Assembly: GCA_021733945.1 (NCBI GenBank)
Contig: JAIPJX010000025.1
Span: 1-42,256 of the forward strand
Length of the DNA stretch: 42,256 nt
Direction: 5' to 3'
DNA from: Verrucomicrobiota bacterium
Lineage (GTDB): Bacteria > Verrucomicrobiota > Verrucomicrobiia > Limisphaerales > SIBE01
Shown: positions 26,536 through 33,650 of the stretch, in pieces
Position numbering within the stretch: position 1 is the stretch's first letter
Layout: each line of letters begins with the position of its first letter
Made by a program: the position numbers and the translations under genes
The notes under the pieces: model-generated
What the model was told of the DNA's origin: nothing
What the model saw: only the letters and a program-made list of their open reading frames with translations
Databases searched by the model: none

Positions 26536-27798
26536 ATGGACATCGCGACAAAGACAGCTAGGATTCGCGCTGTGAACCATGCAAAGCCCGCTGAAATAAC
26601 CGAGTCCAACCCGGAAAAACCCGGTCGCATTTCGCGTTCGATGCTCTGGGCGGAACCGTTCCGCCTGTTTTTCCCGGCAGCTGTTTGCGCCGGACTCACG
26701 GGCGTTCTGCTCTGGCCCCTCCATTTTTCCGGTTTGGCTGCGTTTTACCCGGGCACGAGTCATGCCCGTTTGATGGGGCACGGGTTCTTTGGAGGTTTCA
26801 TTCTGGGATTCCTTGGCACGGCCGTTCCGCGCATGTTGTCGGCCCGGCCTCTGGGACCAATCGAAGCCGGAGGCCTCCTGGCAGTCTACGCCCTCATGGT
26901 CTCACTGCACGCATGCGGATTCACGGCCGGTGGGGACCTCGCACTGCTGACGCTCCTGGCCTTTCTTGCCACGTTCCTGCTCCGACGTTTTGCCACCCGA
27001 ACCGATCTGCCGCCCCCGGGGTTCGTTCTTCTGCCCATTGCCTTCGCAGCGGTGATCACCGGAGTTCTCCTGGACCGATTCACCCCGCAGGACGGCGAGG
27101 GTTTGACCGCATTCCGTCTCGGAATGCCCAGGCTCCTGATGTACCAGGGATTTGTTCTACTCCCGATCATGGCCGTGGGACCGTTCCTGTTCCCCCGCTT
27201 TTTCGGAAAAAAGAGCTCCCACGATCTGCCCGAGGCCGCGTCCCCCACCCGCGAATGGACCACCCAGGCGCTGATCGCCGCAACGGCGGGCTCGCTGGTT
27301 GTCGGTTCCTTTTTGGTTGAAGCCCAGGGCTGGACCCGATCCGGGCATTTCCTTCGTTTCTGCGTCGTTCTCGGCTATCTCCTTCTGCAATCTCCCGTCT
27401 TTCGGTCCGGCCGACCGAAGGATCGTTTTGCCCGCTCGTTGAAAACCGGAAGTGCGCTTCTGGCACTCGGATTTCTGGCGGTGTCGATTGCACCGATTTA
27501 CAGGATCGCACTGCTGCACCTGACCCTGGTGGGCGGCGCCGCAACGATCACCATCTCCGTCGCCACACGCGTCATCTTCGGACACAGCGGAAATCACGAC
27601 CTGCTGAGCCAACGCAACCGGTGGTTCACCGTGGCCTCGGTCCTCATGTATGTCGGCATGCTCACCCGGGTCAGCGGGGATTTTTGGCCCAAGATCATGA
27701 TATCGCACTACAATTACGGGGCGATCTTCTGGGGCGGCGGACTCCTGGTGTGGGCATGGCACGTGATTCCAAAGGTGCTGGTGCCGGATCCGGACTAG
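26536..27798 (+). CDS. NnrS family membrane protein
   Basis: NnrS proteins are heme- and copper-containing inner-membrane proteins linked to nitric oxide metabolism or nitrosative-stress relief. The 420-residue product has about 11-12 hydrophobic helices and the family features LWAEPFRLFFPAAV near the N-terminus and HARLMGHGFFGGFILGFLGTAVPRML with its histidines (about 75-100). The start is uncertain: the ATG at 26536 is used here, but a GTG at 26572 has a nearer AGGA ribosome-binding site and would remove 12 residues. No denitrification genes are nearby. The stop codon lies inside the left arm of the inverted repeat that follows. Confidence 0.85.
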   Translation: MDIATKTARIRAVNHAKPAEITESNPEKPGRISRSMLWAEPFRLFFPAAVCAGLTGVLLWPLHFSGLAAFYPGTSHARLMGHGFFGGFILGFLGTAVPRMLSARPLGPIEAGGLLAVYALMVSLHACGFTAGGDLALLTLLAFLATFLLRRFATRTDLPPPGFVLLPIAFAAVITGVLLDRFTPQDGEGLTAFRLGMPRLLMYQGFVLLPIMAVGPFLFPRFFGKKSSHDLPEAASPTREWTTQALIAATAGSLVVGSFLVEAQGWTRSGHFLRFCVVLGYLLLQSPVFRSGRPKDRFARSLKTGSALLALGFLAVSIAPIYRIALLHLTLVGGAATITISVATRVIFGHSGNHDLLSQRNRWFTVASVLMYVGMLTRVSGDFWPKIMISHYNYGAIFWGGGLLVWAWHVIPKVLVPDPD

Positions 27799-27918
27799 CA
27801 GCCCGTTAAAAAAGTAGGAGCCGACGTCAGGAGGCTCTGCAATACCTAACGATACCTAAGAAATCAGAGTCTCGTGACCTCGCCTCCTACAGGATCTGGA
27901 GTTTTTTAACGGTCTGCT
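27797..27918. repeat. Long nested inverted repeat between convergent genes
   Basis: The outer arms are AGCAGCCCGTTAAAAAA (27797-27813) and TTTTTTAACGGTCTGCT (27902-27918), complementary except for one position. Inside them, 26-nt arms at 27814-27839 (starting GTAGGAGCCGACGTCAG) and 27865-27890 (ending GCCTCCTAC) are complementary at about 22 of 26 positions, around a 25-nt loop. An 11-nt segment (27891-27901) is unpaired on the right side. The A/T runs would also give terminator function on both strands. The left arm overlaps the nnrS stop codon. I recall similar GTAGGAG-type repeats in other verrucomicrobial sequences (memory, not checked). Confidence 0.8.
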
Positions 27919-27945
27919 GGCCGTCGCGACCGGAAACCCGGACGC

Positions 27946-29727
27946 TCATTCCGCACTCACCTGAATCCGGTAAAACTCAATGGTTGCCCGCGCGGTTCGA
28001 TCCATCAGGGTAACCCGACTGCCGGTCCCAGCGATCAACCCACCAACCCGGCTCCAGCGGCTCCCTCCCACACCGGATGTCCGTTCGACGCGGTAGGTCT
28101 TTCCCACTTCCGACTGCCAGGTGACCTCGGTTCCTTCCGGCGTCAGGCGCACCTGTTCCACTCGCAACACAGACGCGGGATCACCGGGGTCGGTGCCCGC
28201 TATCGCCTCCCCTCGATTGTTCATCCGATCCCCGTCCGGATCCGCCTCCGGGGCCGCATCCGATGATGTGAACAACGGAAAATAGGCACGTTGAAAACGA
28301 TCCTCCAATTGATCGAAATTGAAATCGAACTGCGGGGGCAGAACCTCCAGAAACCCGTTCGCGTAGGCGAGCTCAGCTTCATTCTCCAAAACAAACGACC
28401 GCAGACCGGGGGTGGCATCCGCAGTCACGGCAAGGGTCGTGTAAGCCAAATGAAGCGGCGGATTGGACCCCGGAAACGCATCGGGAATCGTCCGGGTCGG
28501 CCCGAGCTCGAGTCCGTCGCCTGGAATCACCAGGCGGACCGACGAGGCCAGCGGGGTGGTTGTGTAAACGCCGAGGGTCATCACACCGGTTCCCGGTCGA
28601 ATCGCGACCGGTGCGTTGATCGCGCTGCGGGGCGCTCCCGGCTGCATCGGCGGTTGAATGCGCGTGATCCGGAAATCAGAGGGAACTGACGACAGATGGA
28701 TCTCGACTCGATTGGTCGCGGACGGCTCGACTTGAACTCCCTCGCGCACAGCCGGAGCCAGCTCCACCCGGGCGCTCAGGAACGTCCTGGAAATATCGGC
28801 CCCGGACAGCAATCGTTCGAGAGACCCATTGAAAACCGGATCCAGAGAGGTCACCCGAACAGAGTAGGTCCCGGGGAACAGCGCCGGAAGTTCATACGAA
28901 CCATCCTCAAGACTGAGGGTTGCTGCAACCAGACTGCCGGCGCTGGTTTCGGCAAGAACAACCGCTCCGTGCACCGCCTCATCGTTTCTGAAAATCCGCC
29001 CCAGGATTGCGCCGGTGACCCGGAGGGTTTCCTCCGTCGGGTAAAGCCATCGGACAGCCGCCATGTCATCCGGCGAGAGTCCAGCCTGGGGATTCACGCC
29101 TGTCGTGCCTCTTGCGAAAAGAGTGGCCCCACCGGCGGGAGAATGGTCCAAGCCGATGAAATGACCGATTTCATGGAGCATTGACGATTCGATGAACTGG
29201 TCGGGGCTCGCGACCTTCTCAAAATCGGTAAACCACCGAAACTGCACCCCGTTCAACACGATGTCGGCCTCAAGCAAGCGATTGGAGGCATCGACACGCG
29301 GAAAGGTCAGACTCAGCGTGCCCAGCAGGCTGTCGCGCCCTCCGTTGATCAGGAGCGAATGGTTCGCCCAGAACACGAGGTTGGTTCCGTCGTTGGGGTT
29401 GAGGTCGCTCCGGTCAAATACCAGCTCCGGCTCTCCGAACTTCAGGATGGTTCCCGGCACCGACTCCCATTGATCAAAACTCGCACGCAGCGCATTTAAC
29501 TCGGCAAAGGTGTTGGAGCGCGAGAATCCTTCCGCCGCCAGCCACACCGGGATTCCCCGCTCCGCCATGATTTCCCAGCGTCTGGACTGCCCCGCTCCAT
29601 TCCGGTTCGACACAAATGCCACGACGCTCGGAAACAACCACACGAGAACGATCCAGAACCGGCCCAAACGGGTCCAACCCGGATTCCGCCCCCGCACCCA
29701 ACCGCATGTTTCATGATCAGATTTCAT
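27946..29727 (-). CDS. Secreted matrixin-like zinc metalloprotease with C-terminal accessory domains
   Basis: The 593-residue protein has an N-terminal export helix (about residues 21-40) and a metzincin zinc site HEIGHFIGLDH (185-195), with Glu as catalytic base. A carboxypeptidase-regulatory-like beta domain follows (about 235-320, VTGAILGRI...GSYELPALFPGTYSVRV). A calcium-binding-type repeat lies near residue 510 (EADPDGDRMNNRGEAIAGTD), and a final beta domain ends the protein. The segment after the zinc site reads GGATLFARG and has no methionine where the metzincin Met-turn is expected. The ATG at 29727 was preferred to a TTG six codons upstream. Substrate unknown. Confidence 0.83.
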   Translation of the reverse strand: MKSDHETCGWVRGRNPGWTRLGRFWIVLVWLFPSVVAFVSNRNGAGQSRRWEIMAERGIPVWLAAEGFSRSNTFAELNALRASFDQWESVPGTILKFGEPELVFDRSDLNPNDGTNLVFWANHSLLINGGRDSLLGTLSLTFPRVDASNRLLEADIVLNGVQFRWFTDFEKVASPDQFIESSMLHEIGHFIGLDHSPAGGATLFARGTTGVNPQAGLSPDDMAAVRWLYPTEETLRVTGAILGRIFRNDEAVHGAVVLAETSAGSLVAATLSLEDGSYELPALFPGTYSVRVTSLDPVFNGSLERLLSGADISRTFLSARVELAPAVREGVQVEPSATNRVEIHLSSVPSDFRITRIQPPMQPGAPRSAINAPVAIRPGTGVMTLGVYTTTPLASSVRLVIPGDGLELGPTRTIPDAFPGSNPPLHLAYTTLAVTADATPGLRSFVLENEAELAYANGFLEVLPPQFDFNFDQLEDRFQRAYFPLFTSSDAAPEADPDGDRMNNRGEAIAGTDPGDPASVLRVEQVRLTPEGTEVTWQSEVGKTYRVERTSGVGGSRWSRVGGLIAGTGSRVTLMDRTARATIEFYRIQVSAE

Positions 29728-29825
29728 CGACGGCAAACCCGGCAAACGCAGAGTGAATCACAAACGTGCTCCCTCATTCAATTCTCTAAGTTTGCCAAAG
29801 TCCCGATAGACGGTAGGGTTTGGAA

Positions 29826-31013
29826 ATGCTGGGCGAACACTCGGTGGTGGGACATTGGTCAGGCGACTTCGATGAGGCAGCGCTTCAGGCGTGGGCCGAG
29901 GAGTTGCGTGCCCAATTGGCGGCCCCACAGGTCAGCCTCGGCCTGGTATTCATGAGTCCGTCGTTTTTCCCGGATGCACCGAAGATTCTCGAGGTCCTCC
30001 GGGTGCATGCCCGCATCCCCCTGCTGACCGGCTGCTCCAGCACAGGCCTGATCGCGAACGGAACGGAATTGGAAAACGCGGGTGGTTTGGTTCTGGGGCT
30101 GTATTCCTTTGGAGACTGCAAACTGGCAACCCACCGTTTCACGCAGGAAAAGGTCGATCAGGCGACCGGCCCCGATTTCTGGCACGCCGAAACCGGCGTC
30201 TCCCGCGACACCACCAATGGTTGGCTCGTCTTCTGCGATCCGTTCGGAATGAACTGCGACGCCTGGTTGCGCCAGTGGAACGAGGTTTACGCCCCGGCAC
30301 CCATCCTCGGCGGACTGGCCAGCGGCAACGCCGGCGAGCAGCGCACCCAGGTATACCTCAACGGCGATGTTTACGAGGACGGAGGGGTGGCCATTTCGTT
30401 CGGCGGATCGGTCGGCCTCGGAAGCGTGATTTCCCAGGGCTGCACACCCATCGGCGAAACCTGGACCATCACCAAAACCGAGCGCAACTTGATTCACGAA
30501 ATCGCCAACCGCCCCGCTTACGAGGTTTTGATGGACACATTCAAAGCCCTGAACCGGACGGAACAAAAAAAAGCCCGGGGCAACCTGTTTGTCGGCCTGG
30601 TCATCAACGAATACCTCGAAAATTTTCAACGCGGTGATTTCCTCATCCGGAACCTCCTCGGTGCCGATCCGAATTCCGGGTGCATCGCCGTGGGCGCTTT
30701 CCCCAGAACCGGCCAGACGATCCAGTTCCAGCGGCGCGACGCAAGCGCGGCCACAAACGATCTGAAAGTGCTGCTCGCCGCGGCGCGCAAACAACACAAG
30801 TCCAGGGTCATTTACGGCGCATGCCTGTGCTGCTGCAACGGACGGGGAAGCCGACTGTTTGGCCGCGAAAATCACGATGCCAATCTGGTTCAGGATCAGC
30901 TCGGCCCCCTCGGACTCACCGGATTTTTCTGCAACGGAGAAATTGGTCCCGTGGGCGACCAAAGTTTCCTGCACGGTTACACCGCATCCCTCGCCCTGTT
31001 TCTGAGTCAATGA
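29826..31013 (+). CDS. FIST-domain sensory protein
   Basis: The 395-residue protein has both FIST modules. The N-terminal half carries VSLGLVFMSPSFFPDA and the small-molecule-site signature LLTGCSSTGLIANG. The C-terminal half ends with GACLCCCNGRGSRLFG and GLTGFFCNGEIGPVG. FIST domains are predicted cytoplasmic sensors, possibly of amino acids, and often feed into signalling proteins. No histidine kinase, GGDEF or other output domain is attached here. The ATG at 29826 was used; a TTG two codons earlier is possible. Its stop overlaps the trmB start (ATGA). Confidence 0.9.
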   Translation: MLGEHSVVGHWSGDFDEAALQAWAEELRAQLAAPQVSLGLVFMSPSFFPDAPKILEVLRVHARIPLLTGCSSTGLIANGTELENAGGLVLGLYSFGDCKLATHRFTQEKVDQATGPDFWHAETGVSRDTTNGWLVFCDPFGMNCDAWLRQWNEVYAPAPILGGLASGNAGEQRTQVYLNGDVYEDGGVAISFGGSVGLGSVISQGCTPIGETWTITKTERNLIHEIANRPAYEVLMDTFKALNRTEQKKARGNLFVGLVINEYLENFQRGDFLIRNLLGADPNSGCIAVGAFPRTGQTIQFQRRDASAATNDLKVLLAAARKQHKSRVIYGACLCCCNGRGSRLFGRENHDANLVQDQLGPLGLTGFFCNGEIGPVGDQSFLHGYTASLALFLSQ

Positions 31014-31684
31014 AGGATTTCCCTCCCGTATCTATCGCAGACGAACGGATCCCAGACGATCCGATCCCTGAGCCCACGCCCACCCCGACAGAGCCCACGC
31101 TCATCTTTAATCCGGAATCGCTCATCGACCGATTCGATCTGGAGCGACTTTACGCCAAACAACAACCGCTCGAAGTCGAGCTGGGCAGCGGGGACGGATC
31201 CTTCCTCGCAGGATATGCAGACAGCAGACCCGCCAGTAATTTCATGGGTGTCGAACGACTTCTGGGACGACTCAGAAAACTCGACCGCAAAGGCCTTCGC
31301 CTCGGACTCACGAACCTCCGGTTGTTCCGGATCGAAGCGTCGTATTTGGTCGAATACATGCTCCCGCGGCAGTCCGCATCGGCCATTCACATCTACTTCC
31401 CGGATCCATGGCCAAAACGGCGCCACCGGAAAAACCGCCTTGTCACGGAAGCCTTTGTCGAATCGGTGGCCCGGGCGTTGCAACCGGGCGGAATGCTCTA
31501 CCTGCGCACCGACGACGCGGATTATTTCCAGCAAATGATCAAGTTCTGTGGAGCGAGCCCCCTGTTTTCGGAAGAATCGACTCCGGCCGACCTGGCTGAA
31601 CATCTGACTGATTTCGAACGGAGCTTTCATGCCAGGGGCATCGCCACCCTGAGTGCCGCCTATCGCTCCCTGGTCGCCCCCTGA
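31010..31684 (+). CDS. trmB: tRNA (guanine-N7)-methyltransferase TrmB
   Basis: TrmB makes m7G46 in tRNA using S-adenosylmethionine. In the 224-residue protein the SAM loop is ELGSGDGSF (57-65) and the family signature is IYFPDPWPKRRH (128-139), followed by LRTDDADYF. The first 35 residues are a Pro/Glu/Asp-rich tail not typical of the core family. The ATG at 31010 overlaps the FIST stop codon in ATGA, so translation is coupled; a longer upstream frame exists but would lie inside the FIST gene. Confidence 0.93.
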   Translation: MKDFPPVSIADERIPDDPIPEPTPTPTEPTLIFNPESLIDRFDLERLYAKQQPLEVELGSGDGSFLAGYADSRPASNFMGVERLLGRLRKLDRKGLRLGLTNLRLFRIEASYLVEYMLPRQSASAIHIYFPDPWPKRRHRKNRLVTEAFVESVARALQPGGMLYLRTDDADYFQQMIKFCGASPLFSEESTPADLAEHLTDFERSFHARGIATLSAAYRSLVAP

Positions 31685-31692
31685 ACCAGCCC

Positions 31693-31727
31693 CCCGCCAT
31701 GGAGGGCCCGAAGTCACCTCCAGCGGG
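31693..31727. terminator. Hairpin between convergent trmB and holin-family genes
   Basis: CCCGC (31693-31697) and TGGAGG (31700-31705) pair with CCTCCA (31717-31722) and GCGGG (31723-31727), giving 11 base pairs with a 2-nt bulge and an 11-nt loop. No T run follows, so it may slow or attenuate transcription rather than act as a classical terminator. Confidence 0.4.
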
Positions 31728-31737
31728 TCCCAGCCCC

Positions 31738-32199
31738 TCACACATCGATCACCGGCCCACCCCCACCCGGACCGTCCCGATCCCGACGCACCGGCCCCGG
31801 ACCGGTTCTCACCCGCACCACGGTCTTCCCGGTACCCAGGAGGAGATTCGAGGCCATTGAAACGATTCCGATCACCACACCTCCCCAGAACGCGGCACCA
31901 AAGCTCTCCAGATGGAAGGAAGGCACCAGCCATCCCACGAAATAGAGCAGCAGCGCGTTGATCACCAGAGCAAACAGACCCAGGCTGGCAATCAACAGCG
32001 GAAGCGACAACAGCAGGAGAATCGGACGCAGAACGGCGTTGAGCACTCCCAGAATCAGGGCCGCCACGAGAAGTGCTCCGAAACTGTCATACGAAATCCC
32101 GCTCACCACATGAGCGGCGGCAAGCACCGCAATGGAGGTAACACACCACCGCGCAAGAAATGGATTCCTTTCAAACATCATCCTGTCGGGACCAATCAC
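31738..32199 (-). CDS. Four-helix membrane protein of the phage-holin-IV family (PF04020-like)
   Basis: The 153-residue protein has four hydrophobic helices between residues about 17 and 120. The family motifs are LILGVLNAVLRPILLLLSLPL, then LGLFALVINALLLYFVGWLVPSF, then FWGGVVIGIVSMASNLLL. Despite the family name, chromosomal members are not phage lysis proteins, and no phage genes are nearby. The last 25 residues are Arg/Gly/Pro-rich and cytoplasmic or periplasmic. The start is a GTG at 32199; an ATG pair at 32181/32178 is an alternative. It lies 33 nt after the EboD-like gene and is probably cotranscribed. Confidence 0.82.
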   Translation of the reverse strand: MIGPDRMMFERNPFLARWCVTSIAVLAAAHVVSGISYDSFGALLVAALILGVLNAVLRPILLLLSLPLLIASLGLFALVINALLLYFVGWLVPSFHLESFGAAFWGGVVIGIVSMASNLLLGTGKTVVRVRTGPGPVRRDRDGPGGGGPVIDV

Positions 32200-32232
32200 C
32201 CCGCCTTGAACAACTCCTGTGACAATCCACCA

Positions 32233-33441
32233 TCAATGGGCCGCACAATCGCCCATGGGCACCGTCTGCCGCTCGACACGGATTTTGTGCCGTTTATTTA
32301 GAATCCGGATCGCCTCGATCACCTGTGGGATCAGGATCTCATGCACTTCGAATCCGCGACCAATCTCCTCCAGCAACGTGATGGTCAACTTGCCGCCCAA
32401 ATGTTGACGAAACTCCTCTAGCCCTTTCAATACGATCAATTCACCGTCCGAATCAACATGGAGAAGTTCATTGGCGAAGAGTTCAAACCCCAGATTTTCC
32501 AACAACGCAAGAATGCGGTTGCAGGCACTCTCGCTGATATACCCCATCCTCTTCGAATACAGCACATCGACCGCTATCCCGATGGCCACCGCCTCGCCGT
32601 GCCGGATTTTAAAATCGGACAATTGCTCGAGCTTGTGAGCCGACCAATGCCCGAAATCAAGCGGGCGGGCGGATCCAAACTCAAACGGATCGCCCGAAGT
32701 GGCGATGTGATCCAGATGCAGATCGGCGCAGCGATAAATCAAACGGCGCATGGCGGCCGGTTCAAACGCCCGCAAACCCTCTGCGTCCTTCTCGATCGAT
32801 TCAAAAAATGTGGCATCACGAATCAAGGCCACCTTCACCGCTTCGGCATAACCCGCCCGTTTGTCCCGCTCCCCCAGGGAATTCAGGAGCTGAAAATCGT
32901 TGATCACCGCGAACGGCGGCGCGAACGCTCCAATGAAATTCTTCTTGCCGAAGGCGTTGATCCCGTTCTTCACTCCCACCCCGGAATCGTTCTGGCTCAG
33001 CGTCGTGGTCGGCACCCGCACATGGCGAAGCCCCCGATGCGCGGTTGCCGCCGCCAGACCGACCATGTCCAGCAGGGCACCGCCGCCCACCGCCAAAATG
33101 TAATCGTGCCGATCCATGTGGTAGCGATCGACATGCGATTGAATCTCCGAAACATGAAAATACGAGTTCTTCGTGCGTTCCCCCCCTTCAATCACGATCG
33201 GCGCGCAGACCAACTCCAAAACATCCGCATGTGCCGCAAAATAAGACTCGATCGCTCCCCTCAAATCTCCCTGCGCCCGGGCCAACGCTTCGTCCAGAAT
33301 CACCAGCGCCTTGCAGACGGACCGCTCCTCCCCGTTGCGCAGCACATCCTTCAACAGCGGATTGGACGCCGCAAAGGCGCGGTCCGTGAAATGCACCTGG
33401 AGACGATACTCAACTGCGATAGTCCGCTGAATCACCGGCAT
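32233..33441 (-). CDS. EboD-like sugar-phosphate cyclase (3-dehydroquinate synthase superfamily)
   Basis: The 402-residue protein has the NAD-binding GGGALLDMVGLAAATAHRG, the loop VPTTTLSQNDSGVGVKNGIN and FGKKNFIGAFAPPFAV of sugar-phosphate cyclases. True AroB normally has DSSVGGKTG at this loop; DSGVGVK and the N-terminus IQRTIAVEYRLQVHF instead resemble EboD, the AroB homologue of the ebo (eustigmatophyte/bacterial operon) cluster. Zinc-site residues follow in GYAEAVKVALIRD and HGEAVAIGI. The product is unknown. No other ebo gene is in the window. The ATG at 33441 was preferred to a TTG 69 codons upstream in a 209-nt divergent promoter region. Confidence 0.8.
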   Translation of the reverse strand: MPVIQRTIAVEYRLQVHFTDRAFAASNPLLKDVLRNGEERSVCKALVILDEALARAQGDLRGAIESYFAAHADVLELVCAPIVIEGGERTKNSYFHVSEIQSHVDRYHMDRHDYILAVGGGALLDMVGLAAATAHRGLRHVRVPTTTLSQNDSGVGVKNGINAFGKKNFIGAFAPPFAVINDFQLLNSLGERDKRAGYAEAVKVALIRDATFFESIEKDAEGLRAFEPAAMRRLIYRCADLHLDHIATSGDPFEFGSARPLDFGHWSAHKLEQLSDFKIRHGEAVAIGIAVDVLYSKRMGYISESACNRILALLENLGFELFANELLHVDSDGELIVLKGLEEFRQHLGGKLTITLLEEIGRGFEVHEILIPQVIEAIRILNKRHKIRVERQTVPMGDCAAH

Positions 33442-33650
33442 GCCATCAATCTGAGGTGGAACAAGCCGGATTTCTAGTTTTATTTCCCCAATTCCTACGA
33501 CAGTCCACCCGCCCGTTACCGTGTGATCCTTCGCCTCCCGGTGCCAACGACCCGCGCTGGACACCCGATCGCCGGTCTGTATGATCGCGGACCACGCCTG
33601 AAGAACGACGGCTGCCTCCCGATCCGGAAGCATCCGCGCCCAGGCCAATC

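Noticed and set aside
31738-32199. Possible prophage remnant because of the holin-family protein
   Set aside because: No other phage gene, attachment site or composition shift is present; proteins of this family are common chromosomal membrane proteins.
32458-33477. A 339-codon plus-strand frame antisense to the EboD-like gene
   Set aside because: No motif, antisense composition, and overlap with a clearly conserved enzyme.
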